This document shows positions 40,758 to 51,371 of a DNA stretch of 64,000 nucleotides, in pieces. Position numbers and translations under genes: made by a program. Every line of letters begins with the position of its first letter. Position 1 is the stretch's first letter. Origin of the DNA: an uncultured Paenibacillaceae bacterium (lineage in GTDB: Bacteria; Bacillota; Bacilli; Aneurinibacillales; Aneurinibacillaceae); contig CAMLDI010000016.1 in the NCBI GenBank assembly GCA_946478845.1, forward strand, positions 1 through 64,000, given 5' to 3'. Below the pieces are notes generated by a model. That model ran no database searches. It had not been told where the DNA came from and worked only from the letters and a program-made list of their open reading frames with translations.

Positions 40758-41690
40758 ATGTTTCATCACATCACTGTTTTACAGCAAGAATCTGTCGAAG
40801 GGTTACAAGTAAAACCAGATGGCATTTACTTCGATTGTACGTTAGGGGGAGCCGGACACAGTTATCTTATTGCAAGTCAACTGGGTCCAAATGGCCGACT
40901 AATAGGGATTGATCAGGATGATTTTGCACTGCAATCTGCCAGAGAAAGACTGTCTCCCTATTTAGATCGGGTAACCCTGGTAAAAAGTAATTTTCGCCAT
41001 TTAAAAGATATAAGCAAGGAATTAGACCTTCCTCATATTGATGGCATATTGTTTGATCTGGGGGTTTCTTCTCCTCAATTGGATCAAGGAGATCGGGGGT
41101 TTAGCTATCAACACGATGCTCAGCTAGATATGAGGATGGATCGAGAACAGCCGTTAATGGCGTACCATGTTGTGAATGAATGGCCGGAAGAAGAAATCGC
41201 CCGCATTTTATTTGAATATGGAGAAGAGAAATTTTCTCGCAGGATTGCCCGAGAAATAGTAAATCAAAGAAATAAAAAACCTGTAGAAACCACTGGAGAA
41301 TTAGTAGAGATTATTAAGAAATCCATTCCTGCAGCAGCCCGTCGGACAGGCCCACATCCTGCTAAACGGTCATTTCAAGCAATCCGCATTGCTGTCAATG
41401 ATGAATTAAATGCTTTTAAAGAAGCGTTAAAAGATGGCATTGATCTTTTAAGTCCTGGCGGAAGAATATGTGTCATTACCTTCCACTCTTTAGAGGACCG
41501 AATCTGTAAACAAATCTTTCAGGAACATAGTAAAGGGTGTACTTGCCCTCCTGGTTTTCCTCAATGCGTATGTGGGAATCGCCCAATCATTAAGGTCATT
41601 ACACGGAAACCTTTACTTCCTGGAGAGAAAGAATTAGAAGAAAATCCAAGGGCGCGTTCTGCTAAATTGCGCATTGGAGAAAAACTGTAG
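40758..41690 (+). CDS. rsmH: 16S rRNA (cytosine(1402)-N(4))-methyltransferase RsmH
   Basis: Methylates N4 of C1402 in 16S rRNA. The N-terminus [18 protein letters not shown] motif [55 protein letters not shown] and a late [11 protein letters not shown] are standard. 310 residues is the usual length. GGGAGG precedes the ATG 21 bases after mraZ. ftsL follows directly. Confidence 0.97.
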   Translation: MFHHITVLQQESVEGLQVKPDGIYFDCTLGGAGHSYLIASQLGPNGRLIGIDQDDFALQSARERLSPYLDRVTLVKSNFRHLKDISKELDLPHIDGILFDLGVSSPQLDQGDRGFSYQHDAQLDMRMDREQPLMAYHVVNEWPEEEIARILFEYGEEKFSRRIAREIVNQRNKKPVETTGELVEIIKKSIPAAARRTGPHPAKRSFQAIRIAVNDELNAFKEALKDGIDLLSPGGRICVITFHSLEDRICKQIFQEHSKGCTCPPGFPQCVCGNRPIIKVITRKPLLPGEKELEENPRARSAKLRIGEKL

Positions 41691-41709
41691 AGGGAAGGGG
41701 AATGGATTC

Positions 41710-42075
41710 GTGAAAATATTCAACCATGGGAATCTTGCGGTTGATATTCAAAGAAAGACACAACCATCAACCAAGACCATTCAGAAGAAAAAAGTCATTC
41801 ATCGTTATGGCATGAGCGGCAGAGAAAAATTGGCCTATTTTATTGCTATTATGATTATTGTTTCTATTTCTATTATGGTACTGGGCAGGTATGGGGAAGT
41901 GTCCAGGTATCATTATCAAATTGTGGATATTCAAGAACAAATGAAAACAACACAAGAGGAAAATAACAAATTGAAATTGCAAATTGATGAATTAAGCAGT
42001 CCAGAGAGAATAAAAACCGTTGCCAATGAAATGGGCATGGCCCAGCATGAAGGTTCTGTAAAGGTTTATGAATAA
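41710..42075 (+). CDS. ftsL: Cell division protein FtsL
   Basis: A 121-residue bitopic division protein: basic cytoplasmic N-terminus, one membrane helix (about 40-62, YFIAIMIIVSISIMVLG), then an extracellular coiled coil (YQIVDIQEQMKTTQEENNKLKLQIDELSSPERIKTVANEMGM). FtsL pairs with DivIC/DivIB and supports PBP2B. I use GTG 41710 with AGGGAAGGGG about ten bases upstream; the longer frame to 41674 overlaps rsmH. Position between rsmH and pbpB is the classic one. Confidence 0.9.
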   Translation: MKIFNHGNLAVDIQRKTQPSTKTIQKKKVIHRYGMSGREKLAYFIAIMIIVSISIMVLGRYGEVSRYHYQIVDIQEQMKTTQEENNKLKLQIDELSSPERIKTVANEMGMAQHEGSVKVYE

Positions 42076-42105
42076 GAAATAGCCTCAAATGAGGGGGTTA
42101 CACCG

Positions 42106-44238
42106 GTGACAAGAAAGAGAATTGGGTATCGTACGTTATCTTTGGGAGTGCTATTTACGGCGCTCTTTTTTTTGCTTATTTTACGAACTTTCTGGCTTCA
42201 AGCGGTAAAAAGCGAAGAAATTATGGCGAAAGCTAATGATGTTTGGGAACGCAGCTCAGGAGTGACGCCAAAAAGGGGAGCGATTTTAGACAGAAATGGG
42301 GAAGTGTTGGCTTATACCTCTAAAGCTTATACAGTCATTGCTCGCCTTCAACCCTATTCAAATGGAAACGAAAATTATGTGAAGGATAAAGAAAAAACAG
42401 CAGTACAATTAGCATCGATTCTTGGTGGGTCCGTGGAAGAGATTATGGAAAAACTAAAAAAGGAGAATAAACAACTTGAACTTCGGCCCTGGGGTTGGAA
42501 AATCAACGAAGAACAGGCAAAAAAAGTAATGGCCCTTAAACTGCCAGGTATTAGTCTTTATGAAGAAAGCCGTCGATATTATCCTAAAGGGGAGTTTGCC
42601 TCCCATTTATTGGGTTATGTTGATTTGGATGGTGTTGCCCAGATGGGAATTGAAAAAACACAGAATCAATCATTAGCCGGGATCAAAGGCAGCATTAATA
42701 TGAAAGTGGATCGGAAGGGGAATCCAATTCCTGGGGAAACAGAGGGAAATCGTCCTGTAATAGATGGAAGTAATGTGGTATTAACCATTGATAAACAAAT
42801 TCAAGGATACGTAGAACAGGCGTTAAATGACATCTGGTCCAAATATCAGGCAAAGGGGATTACGGTTATCGTTTCTGACCCCAACACCGGTGAAATATTA
42901 GGGATGGGGAATCGCCCCTCCTTTAATCCTAACGAATATCGCAAAGCGGAAATAGGCAATTTTCTAAATTCAGCCATAGGAACGAACTACGAACCTGGGT
43001 CAACCTTTAAAATTGTAACTCTGGCAGCAGCCATTGAAGAAGGATTATTCAATGCAAACGATACATTTATGTCTGGTTCCTATTCCAAAATCAAGAATGC
43101 CCCTCCCATTAATGACCATAATGGGGGGGAAGGATGGGGCGAAATTACCTTTAAAGAAGGGGTAAAGCGGTCAAGTAACGTGGCTTTTACCATTTTGGGT
43201 TATGAACGTTTGCAAAGAGACAGATTATTTTCTTATTTTAATAAGTTTGGTTTTGGACAGCGTACAGGAATTGAATTGCCAGGGGAAGAATCCGGGTTAT
43301 TGAATACGGAAACCGAGAATCCCCGGGATATTGCAACCATGACCTTTGGGCAAGGGGTTGGGGTTACCGCCATGCAACAGGTTGCTGCCGTTGGGGCTGT
43401 AGCCAATGGGGGGAATTTAATGAAACCCTATCTGGTAAAGGAAATTTGGGATAGCAAAAATGAAAAACTTCTAACAACCAATAAACCAACTGTAGTTAGA
43501 AGGGTTGTATCTGAGAAAACGAGTGCACAGGTGCGTGAGTTATTGTCCGCTGTGGTTAATGAAAAAAATGGCACGGGACAAGGATATGCTATGGAAGGGT
43601 TTGAAGTTGCCGGAAAAACAGGGACAGCCCAGGTTTTTGAAAATGGTAAGTATGTAGAGGGAAAATATATTACTTCCTTTATTGGTTTTGCACCAAAAGA
43701 TCAACCTAAACTTCTTATTTATGTTGTTGTGGACCAACCTGAAATTGAGAATCAGGGAGCAGGTGGGACCTTAATTGCCGTTCCTATTTTTAAATCTGTC
43801 ATGGAAAATAGTTTGCGGTATTTGAATTATATTCCTGTGATTCCCGGGAAAACAGAAGCAGGCAGCAATAGCTTATCTTTTAATATGCCTTCTTTAGCAG
43901 GGTTAACAGCGGTTAATGCTGAAAAGCAATGCAAGAATTTAGGATTGACATTGGAGAAATACGGTAATGGTAATACAGTGATTAAACAAATTCCTGCCCC
44001 GGGAACGTCTATGGTGCAGGGAGGAAACATTATTGTATTAACTTCCAATGAGAATGTTAAAATGCCAGATCTAAAAGGAAAGACATTACGGGAAGTTACG
44101 GATGTATGTGAATTGCTCGGCCTTAAATTGGTTAGTGCCAAAGGGGTGGGGTATGTGGTTTCCCAAACCATTGCTCCAGGAACCCCATTGGGAAAAGGGC
44201 AGAGCCTGCAGGTGGAATTGTCTCCGAAAAAACCATAG
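42106..44238 (+). CDS. pbpB: Penicillin-binding protein 2B (septal transpeptidase)
   Basis: Class B PBP that cross-links septal peptidoglycan. One N-terminal membrane anchor (about 9-29), pedestal domain with RGAILDRNGEVLAYT, transpeptidase with the serine motif GSTFK, SSN as second motif (KRSSNVAF) and KTGTAQ as third, then two PASTA repeats (about 590-710, MPSLAGLTAVNAEKQC and MPDLKGKTLREVTDVC). 710 residues matches B. subtilis PBP2B. GTG start at 42106 after GAGGGGG. It is followed by its sporulation paralogue. Confidence 0.95.
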   Translation: MTRKRIGYRTLSLGVLFTALFFLLILRTFWLQAVKSEEIMAKANDVWERSSGVTPKRGAILDRNGEVLAYTSKAYTVIARLQPYSNGNENYVKDKEKTAVQLASILGGSVEEIMEKLKKENKQLELRPWGWKINEEQAKKVMALKLPGISLYEESRRYYPKGEFASHLLGYVDLDGVAQMGIEKTQNQSLAGIKGSINMKVDRKGNPIPGETEGNRPVIDGSNVVLTIDKQIQGYVEQALNDIWSKYQAKGITVIVSDPNTGEILGMGNRPSFNPNEYRKAEIGNFLNSAIGTNYEPGSTFKIVTLAAAIEEGLFNANDTFMSGSYSKIKNAPPINDHNGGEGWGEITFKEGVKRSSNVAFTILGYERLQRDRLFSYFNKFGFGQRTGIELPGEESGLLNTETENPRDIATMTFGQGVGVTAMQQVAAVGAVANGGNLMKPYLVKEIWDSKNEKLLTTNKPTVVRRVVSEKTSAQVRELLSAVVNEKNGTGQGYAMEGFEVAGKTGTAQVFENGKYVEGKYITSFIGFAPKDQPKLLIYVVVDQPEIENQGAGGTLIAVPIFKSVMENSLRYLNYIPVIPGKTEAGSNSLSFNMPSLAGLTAVNAEKQCKNLGLTLEKYGNGNTVIKQIPAPGTSMVQGGNIIVLTSNENVKMPDLKGKTLREVTDVCELLGLKLVSAKGVGYVVSQTIAPGTPLGKGQSLQVELSPKKP

Positions 44239-44309
44239 CTTGTTCTATCTTGTCTCTTCTTTGAATAGGGTATTTCTTGAGAAGTCCCTTAATGAGGAGG
44301 AGTATTAGA

Positions 44310-46223
44310 TTGCGAGTATCTGGCGTAACTGTTCGAAGAAGAATCTTTGTCTCATTAATTGTGGGTGTGGTATTTTTCGGCATATTAATCTTTCGTTTAG
44401 GTTATATCCAAATTTTTAAAGGGCAATGGTTAAGTCAAAATGCCGAGGATCTTTGGACTCGGAATATATACTATGAAGCGCGTAGGGGAAAAATTTATGA
44501 TAGAAATGGGGTTTTGTTAGCCTATAATGTTAGTGTTCCATCAATTTGGGCAGTGCCTGCCCAGATTAAAGATCCGGTAGGCACTGCGAAAAAACTGGCT
44601 CCCATTTTGAAAAAAGATGAAAAGGAAATTTATAAAGAGATTTCAAAAAAGCAACTACTTGTGAGGGTTCCCGGGGGACGGAAAATTGAGCAAGCAGCTG
44701 CTTCTCAGGTCCAACAACTAAATTTGCTAGGAATTCGGATAGCTGATGATAATGAACGGTATTATCCAAAAGGGGCGTTTCTTTCCCATGTGTTAGGATT
44801 TACGGGGATTGATAATCAGGGATTAACAGGGATTGAGAAAATTTATGATAAACAGTTAAATGGGGAAAGAGGATACATCTCTTTTAATTCCAATGCCAAA
44901 GGGGAAATTATCCCCGGAACAACAGAACGATTTGTCCCTCCGAAAGATGGGGTGGATTTGCAATTAACAATCGATGCCAATATTCAAACCATTATTGAAC
45001 GGGAATTAAATCAAGTGGCAGCTCAATATCAGCCTGATGATGCTCTTGTAATCGCGGTATCTCCAAAAACAGGGGAAATATTGGGGATGGCAAGCCGCCC
45101 TCATTATGACCCTGCGCAGTATAAAAATTACCCCTCATCCGTGTATAACCGAAACCTTCCAATTTGGAAAACCTATGAGCCTGGTTCAACCTTTAAAATT
45201 ATTACCCTGGCAGCTGCTCTGCAAGAAGGGAAAGTAGATCTGCTAAATGATACCTTTGATTGCCCTGGGGAAATTAATGTTGCAGGTACAACAATCCATT
45301 GTTGGAAAAGAGGGGGCCATGGCCACCAAACGTTCTTAGAGGGTGTTGAAAATTCATGCAACCCGGGATTTGTTTTGCTGGGACAACGATTAGGGAAAGA
45401 AAAACTCTTTGAATATATTAATAAATTTGGGTTTGGGAAAAAGACGGGCGTTGACCTTCTTGGCGAAGAAAATGGACTTCTTTTTAAATTAAACCGTGTA
45501 GGGCCAGTAGAGTTAGCCACTACCTCTTTTGGCCAGGGGGTTTCTGTAACGCCTATTCAGCAGGCTATGGCCGTTTCTGCAGCGGTAAATGGGGGGGCTT
45601 TGATGAAACCTTTCGTGGAGAAGAGCATGAAGGACCCTGTGACAGGCAAAGTCATTCAGGAAACGAAACCTCAAAAAGTAGGCCAGATTATTTCTGCGGA
45701 AACCTCTGCAAAGGTTCGCCATGCTTTACAAAGTGTGGTTGCTAATGGTACAGGTCGGAATGCTTATGTTGACGGATATCAAGTAGGGGGCAAAACCGGA
45801 ACAGCCCAGATTGTAGAAAATGGGGTGTACTCAAAAAATAAATATGTTGTATCCTTTATCGGATTTGCTCCAGGGGATAATCCGGAAATGGTCATCTATG
45901 GTGCGGTTTCAAATCCTAAAGCATTGGCTTTTGGGGGCTTAATTGCGGCTCCTATGGTAAAAAATATCATAGAATCCTCTATGCAATATTTAAAAATCCC
46001 ACCTAAATCTACCGGAATGGAGAAAAAGTATAAATATCCTGATAAAAAAATTGTACAGGTGCCCAATCTTGTTGGTTTAACCCGCAAGCAGCTGGTGAAT
46101 AACTATTATTCATTCCCTCTTGATATACGAGGAACAGGGGATAAAGTCACCTATCAATCACCGAGTGCAGGTACCAGGGTTGAAGAAGGAGCGGGAATAA
46201 GTATCTATCTGGGTGACAAATAA
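44310..46223 (+). CDS. spoVD: SpoVD, sporulation-specific penicillin-binding protein
   Basis: Class B transpeptidase that makes spore cortex with SpoVE. N-terminal RVSGVTVRRRIFVSL and one membrane helix, GSTFKII (active serine), SCNPGF as second motif, GKTGTAQ as third, and a single C-terminal PASTA repeat (VPNLVGLTRKQLVNN). I start at TTG 44310, about seven bases after AGGAGGAG, since L/MRVSGVTV aligns with SpoVD; the ATG at 44277 has no ribosome site. It has one PASTA repeat where PBP2B has two, which separates the two paralogues. Confidence 0.93.
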   Translation: MRVSGVTVRRRIFVSLIVGVVFFGILIFRLGYIQIFKGQWLSQNAEDLWTRNIYYEARRGKIYDRNGVLLAYNVSVPSIWAVPAQIKDPVGTAKKLAPILKKDEKEIYKEISKKQLLVRVPGGRKIEQAAASQVQQLNLLGIRIADDNERYYPKGAFLSHVLGFTGIDNQGLTGIEKIYDKQLNGERGYISFNSNAKGEIIPGTTERFVPPKDGVDLQLTIDANIQTIIERELNQVAAQYQPDDALVIAVSPKTGEILGMASRPHYDPAQYKNYPSSVYNRNLPIWKTYEPGSTFKIITLAAALQEGKVDLLNDTFDCPGEINVAGTTIHCWKRGGHGHQTFLEGVENSCNPGFVLLGQRLGKEKLFEYINKFGFGKKTGVDLLGEENGLLFKLNRVGPVELATTSFGQGVSVTPIQQAMAVSAAVNGGALMKPFVEKSMKDPVTGKVIQETKPQKVGQIISAETSAKVRHALQSVVANGTGRNAYVDGYQVGGKTGTAQIVENGVYSKNKYVVSFIGFAPGDNPEMVIYGAVSNPKALAFGGLIAAPMVKNIIESSMQYLKIPPKSTGMEKKYKYPDKKIVQVPNLVGLTRKQLVNNYYSFPLDIRGTGDKVTYQSPSAGTRVEEGAGISIYLGDK

Positions 46224-46296
46224 GGAAAAGAGCATTACAATGAATGACGGTGGAAATTTTTTGATGTAGGAAACAGGGAAAGGCAGGTGGAATGGA

Positions 46297-47793
46297 ATGC
46301 AACTTCGAGATTTGCTGAAGGCTTTGTCCATTTCCCGGACCATTGGCAATAATCAAATAGAAATTACAGGGATTACTGCAGATTCTCGCAGGGTAAAACC
46401 AGGGGATTTGTTTGTGTGCCTTTCAGGATTTACTGTAGATGGCCATCAATATGCTGCGAAAGCGGCAGCTTCCGGGGCTATAGCTATTTTGGCAGAAAAG
46501 GAGATCCAGGAGGATGTTACCACGGTGTATGTACCAGATACCCGAAGGGCGATGGCCATCCTTGCAGATTTTATTTTTGCACAACCCTCCCATGATTTAA
46601 GAGTGATTGGGGTAACAGGCACCAACGGCAAAACAACGACAACACATATGATTCAGTCCATTATGGATCAGGTGGGACGTTCCACCGGGGTGATTGGCAC
46701 CATTGAAATGAGAATTGGAGATCAGGTACGAAAAGCGGTGAATACCACACCGGATGCCATTGATTTACAAGAATCTCTTCGTTGGATGGCGGATGCTGGT
46801 GCCGGGTATGCGGCAATTGAGGTGTCTTCTCATGCTCTTGATTTGGGCAGGGTGAGAGGGGTTCGTTTTGCTGGGGCTGTCTTTACGAATTTGACCCAGG
46901 ATCATTTGGATTACCATAAAACCATGGACCACTATAAACAGGCTAAATCACTTCTTTTCTCTCAATTAGGAAATGAATATGAAAAAGACAGCATGAAATA
47001 CGCTGTTTTAAACATGGATGACCCTGCAAGTGATTTTTTTGCCAGGGTTACTTCCGTTCCTGTGGTCGGTTATGGAATAAAAAATGAGGCTGATATTCAC
47101 GCCTGTAATATAAGAATGGATGCCAGGGGCACGAAGTTTGACTTGGTAACCCATCTGGGAACCATTGATGTATATACCCCGTTAATGGGGCTGTTCAACG
47201 TTTATAATATCCTGGCTGCTGTAGGGGTTTGTTTAATGGAGGGAATCACTCTTCAACAAATTAAAGCAGGTCTTGGGAACGTACAGGGTGTAAGAGGAAG
47301 GTTTGAAAGAGTAGACGGGGGACAGGATTACACAGTGATCGTGGATTATGCCCATACCCCGGATGGATTGGAAAATGTTTTAAAAACCATTGATGAATTT
47401 GCAACTGGAGAAGTATACTGTATTGTTGGTTGTGGTGGGGATCGGGACCGTACCAAACGTCCTTTAATGGCCCGAATTGCTGCACGTTATTCCCATGTAG
47501 CTGTCTTAACTTCCGATAATCCCCGTTCTGAAGATCCTGAAAGGATTATCGAAGATATGGTGGAGGGGCTCATAACGGCAAAGGTACCACAGGAGAAATA
47601 CGTTACCATTGTGGACCGTCGGGAAGCCATTCGTTATACAATCGGTCAGGCAAAACCAGGGGATGTGGTTTTAATTGCCGGAAAGGGCCACGAAACTTAT
47701 CAAATTATTAAAGATCAAGTTTATCATTTTGATGATAAAGAAGAGGCTGATTTTGCCATACTAAATAAGAAGAAATTGGATGGAGAGAGTTAG
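46297..47793 (+). CDS. murE: UDP-MurNAc-tripeptide ligase MurE (meso-DAP type)
   Basis: Adds meso-diaminopimelate to UDP-MurNAc-L-Ala-D-Glu. The ATP loop GVTGTNGKTTTTHMI (about 108-122), carbamylated-lysine region YKQAKSLLFSQLG, VDYAHTPDGLENVL, and the DAP-specifying DNPRSEDP are present. The last motif marks a DAP- rather than lysine-containing wall. 498 residues is normal. Start ATG 46297 with GGCAGGTGG upstream; it follows spoVD by 73 bases. Confidence 0.96.
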   Translation: MQLRDLLKALSISRTIGNNQIEITGITADSRRVKPGDLFVCLSGFTVDGHQYAAKAAASGAIAILAEKEIQEDVTTVYVPDTRRAMAILADFIFAQPSHDLRVIGVTGTNGKTTTTHMIQSIMDQVGRSTGVIGTIEMRIGDQVRKAVNTTPDAIDLQESLRWMADAGAGYAAIEVSSHALDLGRVRGVRFAGAVFTNLTQDHLDYHKTMDHYKQAKSLLFSQLGNEYEKDSMKYAVLNMDDPASDFFARVTSVPVVGYGIKNEADIHACNIRMDARGTKFDLVTHLGTIDVYTPLMGLFNVYNILAAVGVCLMEGITLQQIKAGLGNVQGVRGRFERVDGGQDYTVIVDYAHTPDGLENVLKTIDEFATGEVYCIVGCGGDRDRTKRPLMARIAARYSHVAVLTSDNPRSEDPERIIEDMVEGLITAKVPQEKYVTIVDRREAIRYTIGQAKPGDVVLIAGKGHETYQIIKDQVYHFDDKEEADFAILNKKKLDGES

Positions 47794-47811
47794 AGAGGAG
47801 GCTTTACCATT

Positions 47812-48774
47812 ATGGCTGTTCGAGTATTATTTTTCGCGATTGCCGCTGCATTTCTTATTGCGGTTATTGTGGCTCCACTCTTCATCCCGGTGCTACGACG
47901 TTTGAAATTTGGACAGACAATTCGCGAGGAAGGCCCACAGGGCCATCAGAAAAAAGCAGGGACCCCTACTATGGGCGGGATTATTATCCTCCTTGCATTT
48001 ACCATTACTGTTTTGCAATTTGCCGGAAAAACACCGGAAACATTTTTATTGTTATTTATCACCCTTGGCTATGGGTTAATAGGATTTTTAGATGATTTTA
48101 TTAAAATAAGCCTGAAAAGAAACCTTGGCTTAACTGCTAAACAAAAACTATTGGGTCAATTAATCATTGGCGCAGTCTTTTATTATGGTTATATTAAAAG
48201 CGGATATGATACGGTAATTTCTATCCCTTTTGTGGATTGGCACCTTGATTTAGGCTGGTTCTATTTCCCTTTAGTCATGCTCATGATGTTATACTTCTCC
48301 AATGCGGTGAATTTAACGGATGGTCTTGATGGATTATTGGCTGGAACCGGGGCCATTGCTTTCAGTGCTTATGCGGTGATTGCCTGGATATTAAGCCAGA
48401 TGGATATTGCGATTTTCTCTGCAGCTATAGTAGGTGCTGTCTTAGGATTTCTTGTCTATAATGCACATCCTGCCAAGGTATTTATGGGAGACACAGGCTC
48501 CCTTGCCCTTGGAGGAGCTTTAATTGGAATTGCCTTATTAACGAAAACGGAAATTCTCGTGATTCTTATTGGCGGGGTTTTCGTGATGGAGGCATTATCT
48601 GTAATTATTCAAGTTATCTCATTTAAAACTAGAAAAAAACGAGTCTTTCGAATGAGTCCCTTACACCACCATTATGAATTAGGTGGATGGTCTGAATGGC
48701 GGGTAGTGGTTACATTCTGGGTGGCAGGGTTAATTTGTGCTGGTCTCGGTGTATATATTGGGGTGTTAAATTAA
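47812..48774 (+). CDS. mraY: Phospho-MurNAc-pentapeptide transferase MraY
   Basis: Membrane enzyme forming lipid I on undecaprenyl phosphate. Around ten membrane segments over 320 residues; [46 protein letters not shown] and the late [16 protein letters not shown] are the conserved cytoplasmic loops with the catalytic Asp and His residues. GAGAGGAGG precedes the ATG. murD begins on the next base. Confidence 0.97.
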   Translation: MAVRVLFFAIAAAFLIAVIVAPLFIPVLRRLKFGQTIREEGPQGHQKKAGTPTMGGIIILLAFTITVLQFAGKTPETFLLLFITLGYGLIGFLDDFIKISLKRNLGLTAKQKLLGQLIIGAVFYYGYIKSGYDTVISIPFVDWHLDLGWFYFPLVMLMMLYFSNAVNLTDGLDGLLAGTGAIAFSAYAVIAWILSQMDIAIFSAAIVGAVLGFLVYNAHPAKVFMGDTGSLALGGALIGIALLTKTEILVILIGGVFVMEALSVIIQVISFKTRKKRVFRMSPLHHHYELGGWSEWRVVVTFWVAGLICAGLGVYIGVLN

Positions 48775-50166
48775 ATGTCCATGGAGAATGCAAGAGAATT
48801 ATATGCAGGAAAGAAAGTTGTCGTTTTGGGCCTTGCTAAAAGTGGGGTAGCCATTGCCAAAATTATGAAAAATGCTGGTGCCAGGGTAAAAGTCAATGAT
48901 CGGAAACCTGAAAATCAGTGTAAGGGTGTAACCGAACTGAGAGAATTAGGAATTCCCGTCATTTGCGGGGAACACCCAGAGGATTTAATTGATCCTTCGG
49001 TGGATTTGGTGATAAAAAACCCGGGAATTCCATATGGGATCTCTCCTATTGAAAAAGCAATCCAATTAGGGATACCTGTTGTAACAGAAGTGGAAATAGC
49101 TTATGAAATATCACCTGCTCCTATCATTGGAATTACTGGTTCTAATGGGAAAACAACAACAACCACCCTTGTTGGATTGATTATGGAGGAAGGCGGCAAG
49201 TCTCCTGTTGTTGCTGGCAATATTGGAAATGTGATTAGTGAACAGGCAATCAAAATTCAATCCAATCAGGTGTTTGTGGCAGAATTAAGCAGCTTTCAAT
49301 TAAAGGGAACCCGTTCTTTCCGTCCCTGGATTGGATGTTTATTGAATGTGTATAATGCCCATTTGGATTACCATAAAACAAAAGAAGATTATGTACATAG
49401 TAAAAGAAACCTGTTTGTAAATCAGACAGAAGAAGATGTTGCTGTTTTCAACTATGATAATTCCTATTGCCGGGATATGGCTATAGGATTAAAAAGCAAG
49501 GTTCTCTGGTTTAGCTCAACCCAGGAAGTAGAGCAGGGCAGCTTTCTTAAAAATGGAAAAGTATGTTTTCGCAATGCACCAGATGAAGCCGTAGAAGAAA
49601 TAATCTCTATTGATAACATTGCTCTTCCCGGAGCACATAATTTAGAAAATGTTTTAGCTGCAGTGACCATCACCCGTGCCGCAGGAGTTTCACCCCAGGT
49701 GATTCAACAGGTCTTAACTAGCTTTACCGGAGTGGAACATCGCCTGGAATTTGTGGCAGAAGTAAATGGGGTTAAATATTATAACGATTCAAAAGCGACC
49801 AATCCAGAGGCAGCAAGCCGGGCGATTTGCTCTTTTAAACAGCCTGTTGTCCTTATTGCCGGCGGATTGGACCGGGGTATTGACTTTAAAGAGTTAACTC
49901 CTTATTTCCGTGATCGGGTGAAAACCTTAATCACATATGGGCAAACCGCAGAAATCCTTTTAAAAAGAGGGGAAGATGCTGGGATTAAGAATTTAATTCG
50001 CGTCGATAATGTTAATGACGCGGTTGCCAGAGCCCATCAGGTTGCAGAAGAGGGAGAAGTGGTTCTTCTTTCTCCAGCTTGCGCAAGTTGGGATATGTAT
50101 ACCTCCTTCGAAGAACGGGGAAGCATGTTTAAGCAATCCGTGCATAAGCTTAAAACAAGCCCATAA
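48775..50166 (+). CDS. murD: UDP-MurNAc-L-alanine:D-glutamate ligase MurD
   Basis: ATP-dependent addition of D-glutamate in the cytoplasm. N-terminal Rossmann VVVLGLAKSGVAIAKIM, ATP loop GITGSNGKTTTTTLVG, NAHLDYHKT, the ligase-C segment YYNDSKATNPEA and LIAGGLDRGIDF, and SPACASWDMY near the end. 463 residues, slightly longer than average. The ATG abuts the mraY stop, which suggests coupled translation. Confidence 0.96.
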   Translation: MSMENARELYAGKKVVVLGLAKSGVAIAKIMKNAGARVKVNDRKPENQCKGVTELRELGIPVICGEHPEDLIDPSVDLVIKNPGIPYGISPIEKAIQLGIPVVTEVEIAYEISPAPIIGITGSNGKTTTTTLVGLIMEEGGKSPVVAGNIGNVISEQAIKIQSNQVFVAELSSFQLKGTRSFRPWIGCLLNVYNAHLDYHKTKEDYVHSKRNLFVNQTEEDVAVFNYDNSYCRDMAIGLKSKVLWFSSTQEVEQGSFLKNGKVCFRNAPDEAVEEIISIDNIALPGAHNLENVLAAVTITRAAGVSPQVIQQVLTSFTGVEHRLEFVAEVNGVKYYNDSKATNPEAASRAICSFKQPVVLIAGGLDRGIDFKELTPYFRDRVKTLITYGQTAEILLKRGEDAGIKNLIRVDNVNDAVARAHQVAEEGEVVLLSPACASWDMYTSFEERGSMFKQSVHKLKTSP

Positions 50167-50248
50167 CCTGTCCGGAGGTTTCATTGATCAGGAAATGAAC
50201 GATTCCAGCAGGGGGGGCAAATATCCTTAAAAGTATGGGGTGTTTCTC

Positions 50249-51340
50249 TTGCCGAAGGTACGTTCAAATCCTGATTTTCTTATTATAATTACGACTTTTT
50301 TCCTATTGGCCATAGGAGTTGTAATGGTTTATAGTTCCAGTGCAGTGGTAGCTGCACAAACCGGAGATCCTTTTCATTTTTCCAAACGGCAGTTAATTTT
50401 TGCTGTTTTAGGGGTAGTCTCTATGTTTGTCACCATGAATATTGATTACTGGTTCTGGAAGAAATGGGCCAAGACCGGATTGATTATATGTTTTGTATTG
50501 CTTGTTGTCGTATTAATCATAGGCAATGAAGTCAATGGTGCAAAAAGCTGGCTTGGCATTGGCGCCTTCGGCATTCAACCTGCTGAATTTACAAAATTGG
50601 CCATGGCAGCTTTTTTAGCCAAGTGGTTATCAGAACATCAAAAAGAAATCGTTTCTTTTAAAAAAGGCCTTGTTCCCAGTTTATCCATTGTATGTTTAGC
50701 CTTCGGTTTAATTATGTTACAGCCAGATTTGGGAACGGGTACAGTATTGCTGGGAACTTCTCTATTAATGATTTTTATCTCTGGCGCTAGATTAAAACAT
50801 TTAATGGGTTTAGGTTTAATAGCTGTGGTAGGCTTTGCTGCTTTAATTATTGCTGCTCCTTATCGTATTAAACGGATTACCGCTTTTATTGATCCCTGGC
50901 AAGATCCTTTAGGGGCAGGGTATCAGTTAATTCAATCCTTGTATGCTATTGGCCCCGGAGGAATTATGGGGTTAGGCATTGGCATGAGCAGGCAGAAATT
51001 TTTATATTTGCCTGAACCTTACAACGATTTTATTTTTTCTATTATTGCTGAAGAATTGGGTTTTATCGGGGGAAGCATTGTATTATTGCTCTTTCTTTTG
51101 TTATTATGGCGGGGAATGAGAGTGGCGATCACAGCGCCAGATTTATTTGGCAGTTTATTAGCTGTAGGGATTATTGGCATGGTAGCCATTCAGGTAGTTA
51201 TTAATATTGGGGTTGTTACCGGACTGTTTCCTGTAACGGGGATTACCTTGCCCTTTTTAAGTTATGGGGGTTCTTCTTTAACCTTAATGTTAACTGGCAT
51301 TGGCGTGTTATTAAATATTTCCCGGCATGTTCGAGGATAA
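50249..51340 (+). CDS. spoVE: SpoVE/FtsW-type SEDS glycosyltransferase
   Basis: A 363-residue polytopic protein with about ten membrane segments, polymerising lipid II with a partner class B PBP. MVYSSSAVVA, GAKSWLGIGAFGIQPAEFTKLA, QPDLGTGTVLL, SLYAIGPGGIMGLGIGMSRQKFLYLPEPYNDFIFSIIAEELGF and GLFPVTGITLPFLSYGG are SEDS signatures. The position between murD and murG is that of spoVE, the partner of SpoVD, but an FtsW role cannot be excluded. TTG 50249 lies about seven bases after GGGGTG; GTG 50240 is in that site. Confidence 0.88.
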   Translation: MPKVRSNPDFLIIITTFFLLAIGVVMVYSSSAVVAAQTGDPFHFSKRQLIFAVLGVVSMFVTMNIDYWFWKKWAKTGLIICFVLLVVVLIIGNEVNGAKSWLGIGAFGIQPAEFTKLAMAAFLAKWLSEHQKEIVSFKKGLVPSLSIVCLAFGLIMLQPDLGTGTVLLGTSLLMIFISGARLKHLMGLGLIAVVGFAALIIAAPYRIKRITAFIDPWQDPLGAGYQLIQSLYAIGPGGIMGLGIGMSRQKFLYLPEPYNDFIFSIIAEELGFIGGSIVLLLFLLLLWRGMRVAITAPDLFGSLLAVGIIGMVAIQVVINIGVVTGLFPVTGITLPFLSYGGSSLTLMLTGIGVLLNISRHVRG

Positions 51341-51371
51341 ACATGAATCAAACTAAAGGATGGGTTATGGG